Made by a program: the position numbers and the translations under genes. From contig NC_062232.1 in the NCBI RefSeq assembly GCF_902686445.1, positions 95,714,932-95,778,931 on the forward strand: 64,000 nt of DNA. Direction: 5' to 3'. Below, piece by piece: positions 23,661-35,598 of this stretch; the stretch's first letter is position 1; each line of letters opens with the position of its first letter. Under the pieces are notes generated by a model. That model was given only the letters and a program-made list of their open reading frames with translations, was not told the DNA's origin and did not search any database. Source of the stretch: Sciurus carolinensis. Taxonomy: Eukaryota; Chordata; Mammalia; Rodentia; Sciuridae.

Positions 23661-24298
23661 AAATGGAAGTGTATATATATATATATATATGAAATGGGAA
23701 TATATATGATATATGTATATATATCCGATTGGTTTTAAATGTTGGAACCATCTAGAAGTAATGAATAGTCAATTACAAAATTCACTACTAAGAAGTAAAC
23801 AAAATTGCACACAAAATATAGAATAAAAAATAAATTTCAATGGCAGGATTTAATAGTATCAGTGTTAATTATGTATCTGTTTTAATACAACAGCCAAAAA
23901 TCCAGCAATCTTATAAACTTCAAGACTTGCAATAAATAGCTGGTATGATGTAAGTGTTCCAAAAGGTGTTTTAAATTAGCTAATTTATTATTATTTTTTC
24001 ACCATATTGTAAACAAGTGGTCACAAAAGTTTTAAACTGAAGGACTTTGAAAAAAATAAAAATCACATATCCAAACCAAGTTTCAGGATAGTATGTAAAC
24101 AATCCAGAGATGATTACTAAGTTCAGTGCTTAAAAATTTGTTCCAAGCATAATTCTGGGTCTCAGCTTCTTAGCCTGAAGAATGAAGACTGGTAATAACA
24201 CAAATTATAAAATTCTTTTATGGCATTAAAATTTTTTTATGATTATACCTAGGAATGTACCATGAATTATTCTTTATTTGATCCACAGAAAAACTGGA
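23661..24298. other. AT-rich unassigned sequence with (AT)n tract
   Basis: A TA-dinucleotide tract at 23671-23725. The remainder is AT-rich with no gene or repeat that I can name. Confidence 0.5.
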
Positions 24299-24514
24299 AT
24301 TTTTTGGGGGGGGGTCTGGTACCAGGGATTGAATTCAGGGGCACTCAACCTCTATGCCACATCCACAGCCTTTTTTCCTATTTTATTTAGAGACAGGGTC
24401 TCACTGAGTTGCTTAGGGCCTCGCTGTTGCTGAGGTTAGCCTTGAAATTGAGATCCTCCTGCCTCAGCCCCCCACAAGCCGCTGGGATTATAGGAGTGCA
24501 CCACCACACCTGGC
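24299..24514 (-). repeat. B1-dID SINE
   Basis: A G-rich start at 24304, GGTACCAGGGATTGAATTCA, CACATCCACAGCC, then the B1 half ending AGTGCACCACCACACCTGGC. Confidence 0.9.
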
Positions 24515-25437
24515 AAAACTATCAAATTTTTTGATAAAAAGTACCAAAAAATTATACTCATATTTTAAAATATATATTTATGAATTTATGGATTTATATA
24601 TTCATTCACTAATCATCATATTCAAGTATGTGAGATTTTATAATTTGAATTACAGCATGACACTAATTTCTACTCAGGAGTTAACTTACATGTTAAAGAT
24701 TATGAATGAGAGACAAACATAGGTATAGACATATAAATTGCATTATTTATAATTCAATTTAAAATAAAGGCATGGTTCAATGCTTCATATGTCTCTGCTT
24801 TCTGTTTTGTATACTTAATCATTAATCTTCCCATTTTAAAAAATCAAAGTAAATGAGTCATATCTTGCCAAGAAAGACATTTGGCTGCTCTTTGTATTTC
24901 ATACTAATTTGGATTTTAATTTGTTTTTTAACTAGCAATTTATCAAGTACCTTTGTAAGGCTATGAAATTAAGTAAAATCATTCCAAATGTTTTAAATCA
25001 ATAAAATATATTTTTACAAAAAAAGAAATACCCTTTCTCATTTGTTTTACAAGGGGGAGAATATAATCTGTATATCAAAATTAAAGCTCTGATCACAGAT
25101 CACAAATATTTACAATACATACATTTGTGTACTTGTATATGATCTTCATTTTATATTTATCAAGGTAACCTGAATGAATAATTATGCTTTCAAATTAAAA
25201 TTAAGGGGAGATGTGCCGTCTAGCAACAGAATGGAATGACTGACGTTAAGATCATAAGAAATGAATGTAATTTCCCAAGCATTCCAAAAGCGGGAATTGT
25301 TATGCTTTAATATTGTTAATGTAACATGACATTAACTTGTCTAGCTATACATGACCATTTTATAATTACATATTATTCATGCAACTAATTTCCTTTACCC
25401 TGAAAATTCTATGGCCATGTATATGTAAAGTGTTTTT
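24515..25437. other. repeat-poor AT-rich sequence
   Basis: No SINE, LTR or L1 recognised and no coding signal. It may be intergenic sequence 3' of LRCH2 or the distal part of a very long 3' UTR. Confidence 0.4.
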
Positions 25438-25511
25438 AGGATCTGGTGTTTCACCTTAGGGGTAGAGTGCTTGCTTAGCAAGTTCTAGTCCCTGGGTTTC
25501 ATCCCCAGCAC

Positions 25512-25550
<39 letters not shown>

Positions 25551-25600
25551 CATCCCCAGCACCATACACACACACACACACACACACGTGCACATGTGTT
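25438..25600 (+). repeat. ID SINE with duplicated end and CA arrays
   Basis: ID head (GGTGTTTCACCTTAGGGGTA ... ), then GTTTCATCCCCAGCACCATA followed by (CA)n; the same 20 bases and a second (CA)n occur again at 25548-25587, an internal tandem duplication. Confidence 0.88.
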
Positions 25601-27079
25601 TTAAAAAGAAAGTGAAATATGAAACAGTACTAATCTTAACAGAAAGTATACCCTTTTAAACTCATAAAGTCCTAAATACAGACCTACTAAAAATGTTAAC
25701 TGTCTGTTGTAAAGATCTAAAGCGCCAGTCAAAATACCAAACTACTATGTATAGTAAATTGATATTATTTTCACACTAGAAAAACTATGAGGCCTTATTA
25801 CTCTAGTAAGTCACTGGACCAGCCCAGTTCTTGACCTGTATTTGATCCATATATATGTGTGTGTGTATATAAAAGTTTATATATATAAAAGTTTAGGAAT
25901 CACTGTCCTAAGGTGTAATTTTCACTAGTTCATAAATTATATGATATTACTTTGTATTTATTTGCATTAGAAATGACTTAGATATCTGAATAAAGATTTA
26001 GAAAATTCAAATTGCTATTGAAAAGTTTATTTATGTATTTACATAAGTAGAAAGCCAATAAATTTCTCACCTATTGTGGTAGATAACTGATATATCTCAA
26101 TGGAATAATTGATATATCTCAATGGAATACAGTAAAAATAATTTTTCCCTAACGTTATAAGGTGGAGTAATCAAAATAATTCATTTGAGAAACAAAGAAA
26201 ATACTATATAAAAACTTAAATTTAAAAATAACCACATTTTAAAGAATCTTCTCTTTTCATTTTTAGTAACTTTCAAATTATTTAATTAGTAATTTTCTAT
26301 CCTAAAATGCTTATGTCAGAATTCTCATAACCTATGTCTCATATCTTATGTTTCATAACTTACGTCAAAATTCTCATACCTACTTATGTCAGAGAATAGT
26401 CATTCTAAACTCTGATTTTCTAATATAGCAAGACTTTATTTTGCTAAAACAGCTAATAGACACACACACCTGTGAAAATTCATGAGCATAGGGATGTTTT
26501 CATGTTTTAAAACACAGGACTAGAAAATACCTAAAGAAACATATGTATGGCTTTTGCTATTTTCCAATTTACCAATTTCAGAAGATATCTGGGCACTTCC
26601 AAATTAATCTAATATACAATAATGCATCAGTCCTTTGGAGTGCTCTGGATGCTAGAGATGCCTGAGAATTCTAGGACCATTTCATGTAGAATATCAGAAG
26701 TGTAGGTTTACTAAAGCAGAAAACAAGCTTAGTACCATCATCTAAAGATAATTCAAAATTTTGTGATAGAATAGTTTTCAAACACCTTATGCCAAGTATT
26801 TACTCACTTTAGTATTTCTTTAAATCTGAGAACTTAGGGGACAATATTATCTGAAATAACATTTACCTGAATGACTTTTTACTTTTAGACTCAATCATAA
26901 TTACAAACAAATGATAGTTATTTTAATAAGATATGTGGATTTTTAAAAAATTAGAACTACTTGAAAATGAATGATTATATTTCTCATCACAAGGGCTTAC
27001 AAGCAATTCAGTCATATACCTAGCACTAAAATCTGTAATAAAAAAAAAAAATCACAATTTGACCTATTCAACTTTTAAT
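25601..27079. other. repeat-poor AT-rich sequence
   Basis: Contains a short tandem duplication near 26085-26126 (TTGATATATCTCAATGGAAT type) and TA-rich runs near 25850. No gene or named repeat. Confidence 0.4.
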
Positions 27080-27313
27080 TTTAAAAAAATTTTTATTTTT
27101 TATTTTTTGGTACCAGAGACTGAACTCAGGGACACTAAACCACTAAGCCACATCCCCAACCCTTTTTTCTATTTTATTTAGAGTCAGGGTCTTGATGAGT
27201 GATGAGTTGCTTAGGGCCTCACTAAGTTGCTGAGGTTGACTTTGAACTTGCCATCCTCCTGCCTCAGCCTCACGAGCCACTGGGATTATAGGTATGGGCC
27301 ACCGCACCCAGCC
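27080..27313 (-). repeat. B1-dID SINE
   Basis: GGTACCAGAGACTGAACTCA, CACATCCCCAACCC, then the B1 half, with a short local duplication of GATGAGT around 27195-27207. Confidence 0.9.
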
Positions 27314-27490
27314 TACTTTTAAATTTTATACAATTTTTGTTTACATTCATTATATAGCGTTTATCTTACATAAAGGTAATATTTCTTTGTGAAGACATCC
27401 TAGAAAATTATTGCTTTCTAAAGAAACTTTTATCTACTGAAAAGAAAAATGATGTAAAGGAATCTGGACCCTTAAAACAATCTGTGTTAA

Positions 27491-27614
27491 TTTTGAGATG
27501 GGGTATACCTATTTTGCCCAGGATGTCCTCAAACTTGTGAGACCAAGATCATCTTGTCTCAGCCTCCCAATTACCAAGTACCTGTATTACAGGTGTGCAC
27601 CATTGCACCTAACT
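27491..27614 (-). repeat. B1 SINE monomer
   Basis: TTTTGAGATGGGGTATACCT ... TACAGGTGTGCACCATTGCA. It is diverged and lacks the dID half. Confidence 0.7.
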
Positions 27615-27615
27615 A

Positions 27616-30402
27616 AAACCACCTACTCTGAATATCCTCTCAAAGTCTGATGAAATCCTTACAAAGCCTGTTTCCACACTTGGGAATATAGACACCGGCT
27701 CCTTTGATTTAAAAAAAAAAAAAAAAAAAAGGTGCTGTGATGGGTAGAGTTGATAATGAGAAAATAAATCCCAGACTAAATTTTTTTCATTCAACTTTAT
27801 CCACAGTTTGCATCGGTAATATACATTTAGTGTCCATTTACTTTTAAATGCATCAGAAAATCCATTATGATAGATCTGTGAGCAATACAAACATTTCTGA
27901 ATTCTTCAAAAAATTCAGTTATAAAAGTCATTAAACTAGCATTCTATAAAGATAATTATTAAACAAATGGCATTGCATTTTTACTCCTTCTTTCAATTGT
28001 AACATATCCAACATCACTTCGTTCTTGTGCCATAGCCATAAAATTAAACAGAAAGAGCTATCTATTGAATTTTTTAGGGTCCAAAAATTTTAGTCTGATT
28101 AGTCAACCCTCATGAAATCACAAACCCACTCAAATAAAGAAAATCATTCTTAATTCAATAACTGATGAAGTAAATATGTAGTAACAATAAAAACATTTAG
28201 GATAAATTTTACACATAAAAACTACTAAAAGAAATACATCAGAACCTTGGTATAATGTTGTCCTCGGGGACTTGTGAAACTGCTTCAGAGGTGGTGCTGC
28301 CTTCTGACACAACAATAAATGAAATGTCATGGTATGGACCTCAGATGGACCCACCTTAATTGGAATTTTGATTAGCAAAAAGATTCTGGTGTATTTTCTC
28401 TTTAAAGGAATAATTAACTGACAAGGGAAATGCAATAAGGGAATGGCCTACGATTTCACTACTCCTTTAATGATATGAAATAGGAAAATACTTGTAAAAT
28501 AATTAATACTAGATTAATAAGAAGAATTCTATAGCATGATAACTATGAAAGAAATATGAATGACTGCTGTAGGTTTTGGTGGTTACTTAATTTGTAACAC
28601 TGTCAAATTTCTAAATTAGAGACTCTTCAACTAAGGTATGTACTGGCCATTTCTTACTTATATAATCTAAGTTTTCACTAGGGAGATCATGTCAATGAAG
28701 TTTGTTTTTTGTGTTTTTTAAAAGACACAACTGAAAAGGAATAATTAGCTCAAATATTTAAAGTAATAAATTACTAATAATTTAATTCTTAAACCTTACA
28801 GTCATAAGGAGCTTTACTTCTTTAAAAGCTCCAATTTGACCCTTGGGGAGTGTAAAGAATATCTGCATTCTAAAGCCAAAATTTAATTATATGGCTTCAT
28901 GCCAACTGATCAAAAGTAGTAGAGTTGTTCCTAAATCAACCCTTACTATACCATTTGGCACACTAGTTTTTACCTTTTATATATACCCTTTGAAATACCC
29001 AGGCCAACATTTTTAATAAGTTGCATCCATATTAAGAGGTAACAAGTGCAAATGATCACATACTTAAGATATGATGCTTGGCTACTACAAAAGTAATTAA
29101 GGTTCTTTTATAGGAAAATGAATTATTCATTACAGTAATGTTTTTGAAAAATTCCCGCACTACTACCAACATAAATTTTTCCATCTCTAAGTCAAACAAG
29201 GACTTTGTGTAACACAGTATCTCATGAAAATATTTTTGGAACGGTCTGTGGTTAACTCAACATCAAGTTAATTGAGGAGCATAGTTGTATGAGATCCACA
29301 AATGGTCAGATTTTGATTAAAAACTTAGTCCTCAATTGCTGCTCTCTGAATATAGCTAAAGGCAGCACTAATGTAATGTTCCTGAAAATCAAGATACAAA
29401 TCCAAACTTTGGCAGTTTTATCAAAATGTCCTTCATAATTAGTACTTCACTAGTTCTCAAAAATCTTACTGCTTTGTGTAACATTTTTGATACAGAAATA
29501 AAATACTCTTCAAATAATACACTTTAAAAATGATTAAGTTTTGCAAAATTAAATAGCATAAATTAAGCATATTAACATTTTTTGTTTTTGTTTTGCTTTG
29601 TTTTTTTACAACATGAAATAACCAATTTAAGGAAAACTGTAATGGACTAACTAAAAAAACCACAATGTTACAATGTGAGGCACATTTAAATCCTCACATA
29701 GCATTGACCTTACAAAACCTACTAAAATAGTTTAAAGTTCTGTTGACTCTATTGATACAAAAAAGAAATTGCAAAAATGCTTAAGACTATTATAAGAGTC
29801 ATCAATTACACAGGCACTTCACATGTAAACAATCTACAGTACAACTGAAAATAGTTTGGCACCAACCTATAATACTAAAAGAATTTAATATAATGCCGGA
29901 GTTCTGTTTTTTCCTACTCATTTTTTTTCTAGAAAACTAAGAACAAAGATGAAAGAAGTTGTGTATAAACTAGAATTAGAAGTGTATTAAATAACTCAAA
30001 TATAGAATTGTTTTAAATTGCTAAAAAATGATTACTGTTTTCCACATGTTTACTAGTATGTTATGATGTAAAAAAATTAAACTTAATGTGATTACTAACT
30101 TGGATACATATTTTAAATTCAGTATCAATCTGATTTTTGAAAAATAATCAAGGTTATTAACTGACAGTAAAAAGAGAATTTGACTTTATCAAAAACTCTT
30201 ATTAAATTAATCCAGTTTTCCCCCAAAAGAAGCTTGGGCAATTCAAAGTTTCAATTTGATGTTTTAATGTAGTTTTGTAAAAACCCTAAGGCTTGACCTA
30301 AGGCAAATGATTTTTGACAGGACATTTTTATTCATGAATTTGAGATCTCTGAAATCACTTCAAATAAATGAAACTACACACTTATAATTTAAAAAAATAT
30401 TA
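27616..30402 (-). other. LRCH2: probable LRCH2 3' UTR (end not determined)
   Basis: This region lies directly downstream of the stop codon in gene orientation. About 2.8 kb is free of SINEs, LTRs and L1, while the surrounding DNA has roughly one SINE per kb. It is AT-rich with no ORF of note. A minus-strand AATAAA occurs close to the stop (complement near 30327-30332). Long 3' UTRs often exclude retroelements, so the UTR may run through most of this stretch and possibly further left, where more AATAAA complements lie near 25.97, 26.03 and 26.44 kb. I cannot place the cleavage site from sequence alone. Confidence 0.5.
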
Positions 30403-30522
30403 TCAAGCCATAGAAAGTTGAGATGCCTTGGTCGTAGGTAATTCAAGGAGAGCCTGAACCGTGACACCAACTTTCACGAGACCTCGTTCTTCCAAAATAT
30501 GATGAGGCAAACAGAGTCTTTC
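30403..30522 (-). CDS. LRCH2: LRCH2 terminal coding exon with stop codon
   Basis: These 120 nt give 39 codons plus TGA (complement of 30403-30405). The acceptor is CTCTTCCAG. The peptide starts ERLCLPHHILEERGLVKVGV, completing the CH domain, and ends LELPTTKASQLSMA. The short hydrophilic tail ending near LS(M/V)A is what I recall for LRCH2. LRCH3 and LRCH4 forms end differently, some with a membrane segment. It is separated from the previous exon by a 15-kb intron filled with L1 sequence. No frameshift or early stop was seen in any of the nine exons. Confidence 0.9.
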   Translation of the reverse strand, partial: ERLCLPHHILEERGLVKVGVTVQALLELPTTKASQLSMA

Positions 30523-30596
30523 CTGGAAGAGAAAAAAGGATATTTGAACATTCAATTTTTTGGTGTGTGGTTAAACGGAAGTCGGAATCTGATTGG

Positions 30597-30681
30597 TTTT
30601 TTTGTGTGCAGTGCTGGGGATGGAACCCAGGGCCACATATGTTGCCAAAGGCTCTACTACTGAGTTACATCCCCAGCTCTC
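30597..30681 (-). repeat. ID SINE
   Basis: GCAGTGCTGGGGATGGAACC and GAGTTACATCCCCAGCTC. It lies 75 bp from the acceptor of the LRCH2 terminal exon, in the last intron. The next 880 bp (30682-31562) show nothing recognisable. Confidence 0.88.
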
Positions 30682-31562
30682 AGAACCAGATTTTTAAAAT
30701 ATACTTTCTGGAAAACTTCAAGTAAAAAAATGCACAATTCTGTTTTTTCTAGTAAATACTGTACTCTAAAATGTATTTTGGTTAACCTATACTAAGAAAA
30801 GGATTACAGAGGTTAGCTTTGTCTGAAATGCCCACTTTACACTTGAACCTCCTTCTCCACACAGAAAATATCTGTAAAGGAATGTCACCACTTCTGTATT
30901 TCCCATTCACTACTCAACCACTGCTATTTTATAGCGACCTGTAAAGAATCTGCCCACTAAAATTATTCTAGTAAAATAATCATCAATGCCTTCCTAAACA
31001 TTAAATGTTGCACATGACTACTTGACTGCTGTATCATTTTGAGCCTTTAATTAATGCTTTCCTTGAAACCTTATCTCTTCCTTATGTTGTATGCCCTCAT
31101 TCTTATTTCTTCAACTTTTCTGACAGCTAATGTGCAATAGTTTTCATTAACTTTCACCGATCCTCTTCTAATGTCCTAAATGCTTCCAAGGATTCTGTTG
31201 TCACTCTCTTCTCTTTTCACATTGTATTCATTCCTTGGTATTTTCATTTATTCTCTTAGTTTTAACTATCCCTTCCATCCTAATAACTTCCAAATCTTCA
31301 TTTCCTCCCGAAATCTCTCTATCAAGCAAATGCAACTAGACAGTCAAACAGATGTCCAATAGACATATAAAGATCAATGTGTCCACAACGGAACTACTCC
31401 TATTAAATTAGTTTATCCTTTTGTATTTTATATCTTAGTTAAAGACTATTAAATCTCTACTGATATAAACATAGGAATCATAATAGCCCTCCCTGTCTTC
31501 CTTACTCCCTTAAGTTCATCAAATACTACTGATGATATCTTTAAAGAGTTCTCAAAAACTAT

Positions 31563-31755
31563 GCCGGGCACCATGGTACATGCCTGTAATCTCAGAGACT
31601 TGGAAGGCTGAGGCAGGAGAATTGCAAGTTCAAGTACAACTTCAGCAGTGTAGCAAGACCCTATCTCAGAATAAAAAAAAAAGAGATGGAGCTCAGTGGT
31701 AAAGTGCCCCAGGGTTCAATCCCCTGTACTTCAAAATAAGTAAATAAAAATTAAT
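31563..31755 (+). repeat. B1-dID SINE
   Basis: GCCGGGCACCATGGTACATG, GAGGCAGGAGAATTGCAAGT, then a shortened dID half (GATGGAGCTCAGTGGTAAAG). Confidence 0.88.
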
Positions 31756-32337
31756 AACAAGAGTTCCCTAAAAACTATTTTCTCATTTCCATTTTCAGTG
31801 CTACATTTAGTGCTCTTATAGTATTTTGCACACTTATTCAAATCACCTCTGAAGAGTATAATTAGAAAAGGAGAAACGTTTCAAATCAGGGACTTCAGTG
31901 CCTACCTTAGAAACTAGAAAAAGAGCAAATTAAATCATTGCCAAACAGAAATAAGGAAATAAGAAGACAGAGAAAAACAATTGAGTAAAAAGTAGAAAAT
32001 GATAGAAAAAAAAAAGGAAACCAAAATTTAGCTCCTTGAGAAGAATTAAAAAAATTCATAAGCCTTTATTTAGGTCAATTAGGAAAAAGAGAATATACAA
32101 CTTAGCAATATCGGTAATAACAGAAGTGACTTCACAAGATATTCTACAAATACAATGATAATAAGGAGATACTATAAACACTGTTATAAAAATAAGTTTG
32201 ACAAATTAGAAGAAATTGATGAATTCTCTGAAAGATAAAATATACTAAAACTCACATAAGAATAGATAACCAGAATAGATCTCTGTTAAAGAAATTTAAA
32301 CTGTAGTATAAAACATTCCCACAAAGAAAATCCCTGG

Positions 32338-33075
32338 TCTAATCTTTAGCAATTATAGAAATGCAAATCAAACCTACACTGAGATTCCATCTCACTCCAA
32401 TTAGAATGGTGACTATCAAGAATACAAGCAACAATAAATGTTGGCCAGGATGTAGGGAAAAGGGTACACTCATACATTGCTGGTGGGACTGCAAATTACT
32501 GCAACCACTACAGAGAACAGTATGAAGATTCCTCCGAAAACTTGGAATGGAATCACCATTTGACCCAGCTATCCCACACCTCACCATATACTCAAAGGAC
32601 TTAAAATCAGCATACTACAGTGATGCAGCCACATCCATGTTTATAGCAGCTCAATTCATGACAGCAAAACTATGGAACCAACCTACATGTCCTTCAACAG
32701 ATGAATGGATAAAGAAAATGTGGTACATATACACAATGGAATATTAGCCTTAAAGAAGAATGAAATTATGGCAATTGCTAGTAAATGGATGGAACTGGAG
32801 AATATCATGCTAAGTGAAATAAGTCAATCCCAAAAAAACAAAAGCCAAATGTTTTCTCTGATATGTGGATGATAATTCACAATAGGTGGGGGAGAATAAA
32901 GGTAATTTGGACTAGACAGAGGGGAATGAAAGAAGGGGAGGGGACATGGGGTAGGAATGATAGTAGAATGAATCAGACATCATTACCCTATATGAATGAG
33001 AAGTTATACTCCCATTTATGTATGATTGTCAAAATGCATTCTATTGTCATGTATAATTACTTAGAACAAGTAATA
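32338..33075 (+). mobile_element. 5'-truncated younger L1 3' end inside L1M
   Basis: Matches the last ~250 codons and the 3' UTR of the L1 at 39 kb (TTTGACCCAGCTATCCCACA, GGAGAATATCATGCTAAGTG, TCATGTATAATTACTTAGAA). The L1M target AAGAAAATCCCTGG is found before it (32324-32337) and again after a downstream ID element (33279-33292). Confidence 0.88.
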
Positions 33076-33103
33076 TATATACTTAAGAATATATATATAT
33101 ATG

Positions 33104-33134
<31 letters not shown>

Positions 33135-33150
33135 GTATGTATGTATATAT
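33070..33150 (+). repeat. (AT)n / (ATGT)n tract
   Basis: TATATATATGTATA-type low-complexity sequence between the L1 tail and the ID element. Confidence 0.9.
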
Positions 33151-33166
33151 CTTTCTTTAAAAGACA

Positions 33167-33262
33167 TCTGGGGCTGGAGATGTAGCTCAGTGGTACAATG
33201 TTTGCCTAGCATAAGTGAAACCCTGGGATAGACCCCCAGTACTGCTAAATAAATAACATGGT
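33167..33262 (+). repeat. ID SINE
   Basis: CTGGGGCTGGAGATGTAGCT, CCCCCAGTACTGCTAAATAA. Confidence 0.9.
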
Positions 33263-34784
33263 AAAAGAAAAAAAGAAGAAGAAAATCCCTGGCCTAGATA
33301 GGTTATTAATAAATTTAATTCAATATTTTAAAAAGAAATAATATCAATTCTACCCAAATGTTTGAGAAAAATGAGGAGGAAGGAATACACATTCCAGGAA
33401 GTCAGCTCTACCTTAATACCAACAAAGACATTAAAAGAAAACTAAAAACCAGTATTCTTATAAACATACAAGCAAAAATCTAAACAAAATTTTAACAAAC
33501 TGAATCCGAAAACATAAAAAACAATACCATGAACAACAACAAAATCCACCATGGGCAAGTGGGGTTTAACTGAAGAATGGAGGGTTGAATTAACATTTGA
33601 AAATCAATGTGATTTACAATAATAACAGACTAAAATGAAAATAACATGCTCATGTCAATTGATAAAGAAAAAATACTTGATGAAATCCAAGATCCATTTG
33701 ATAAGAATTTCAGGAAACTAAGAATGTAAGAGAACTCCCTAAACCTCATATAGATCACCAATGAAAAACCCACAGCTAACATCATACTTAAGGGTGAAAG
33801 ATTGGTATTTTCCTCAAAAAATCAGAATAAGGCAAGGATGTCCATGCTTGCCATTTGTATTCAATATTGTGCTAGGATATCTGGCCAGGGTAATCAGGCA
33901 AGAAAAGACAAGACATTCACATCAGAAAGAAAGAAGAAAAGCTGTTTCTATTCATAGAAAACATGAACAACCATGTACAAAATTCTGTGAAATCTACAAA
34001 AAGCTGCTAACACTAATAAGTAAGTTTAGCAAGATTGTAAAATATAGATTAATATATAAAGACTGATTATATTTCTATATATTAGAAACAAAGAATGAAA
34101 TATTAAATTATAACCAAATAATCACATAAAATAGTATGCAAAATATGAAATTATAAAATATTTCATATTTTATATGAAAAGGATAAATATCCAAGATCTA
34201 TATAGTGAAAACTATAAAAAATTGTTGAGGGAATTAAAGAACACCCTAGTAAGGATATACTTGGTATGTGGAAAGACTTGATATTGTTAAGATATCATTT
34301 TACCTATATTGTTCTATATATTAAACACAACTTCTATAATAATCTAATTTTTTATTTTTGTGTAGAAGTTGACAAACTATTCTAGATTTATATGAAAATG
34401 CAAAGGACCCAGAATAGCCAAAATAGTTATAAAAACAAAGAAAAAAGTCAGAGTGCTAATACTACTTGATTTCAAAATGTATAGTAAGCAAAATGTTTTA
34501 CCAATGTACACACAGGGGGAACAGGTCAATGGAACAAAACAAAGAATCCAGAAATAGACCCACAGATAAATGGACAAATGGTTTTTGATACAGATGCAAA
34601 GGAAGATGAATGAAGAAAGAACAGATTTTTTAAACAGACGTTGCAGGAAAAACTGGATACTCATAAAGAAAAAAATGAATGCAGGGAAACTCCTTGAATT
34701 CATGAAAGAGCAGCTACAAAACAAACCACAGTTGATATCATACTAAAAGATGCAAACCAAAATGCTTTCCTTACAATCAACAAT

Positions 34785-34983
34785 AAGGTGGCACACATCT
34801 GTAATCCCAGGAGCTCAAGAGGCTGAGGCAGGAGGATCACAAGTTCAAAGCCAGCCTCAGCAACTCAGTGAGGCCCTAAGCAACTTATCAAGACTCTGTC
34901 TCTAAATGAAACATAAAAAAGGGTTGGGGATGTGGCTCAGTGGTTAAGCACCCCTGGGTTTAAACCATGGTACCAAAATAAAG
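34785..34983 (+). repeat. B1-dID SINE
   Basis: AAGGTGGCACACATCTGTAA, AAAGCCAGCCTCAGCAACTC, GGGTTGGGGATGTGGCTCAG. Confidence 0.92.
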
Positions 34984-35387
34984 AACATCAACAGGAAATA
35001 ATTGAGAGTTCAGAAGTGAAGCCTTACATTTACTGTCAACTAACTTTTGACAAGGGTACCAAGACAATTCAATGGGAGGAAGAAGAGTTTTATCAACAAA
35101 TGGTGCTAGGAAAACTAGATATCTGCATGCAAAAGAATGACTTTGGAACACCTCACACCATGCACAAAACTGAACTAAAAAAAGGATTGTAAACTTAAAT
35201 GTAAGCACTAAAACTACAAAACTTTTAGAAGAAAATATAGGTGTAAATCTTCATGACCTTGGATTAGGTAATGTCTTCTCAGTTATACTATCTACATCAC
35301 AAGCAATGGAAGAAAAAAGGAAAAACTGGGCCTCATCAAATAAAAAACTTTTGTGCTGCAAATGATAACATTGAGAAAGTGAAAAGA

Positions 35388-35598
35388 GCGGGGCGCAATG
35401 GCACACATCTGTAATCCCAGCCTCTCCAGAGGTTGAGGCAGGAGGATCTTGAGTTCAAAGCCAGCCTCAGCAAATGTGAGACACTAAGCAACTCAGTGAG
35501 AGTTGCTTAAAATATAAAATAGGGTTGAGGATGTGTCTCATTGCTTGAGTGCCCCTGAGTTCAATCCCCAGTACCAAAAAAAAAAAAAAAAAAAAAAA
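35388..35598 (+). repeat. B1-dID SINE
   Basis: GCGGGGCGCAATGGCACACA ... AGTTCAATCCCCAGTACC and a poly(A) run. Flanking AGTGAAAAGA copies (35377 and 35597 regions) are the target-site duplication. Confidence 0.92.

Noticed and set aside
20449..25587. CA and AC arrays as possible CRISPR-like arrays
   Set aside because: They are plain dinucleotide microsatellites with no spacers, in a mammalian genome.
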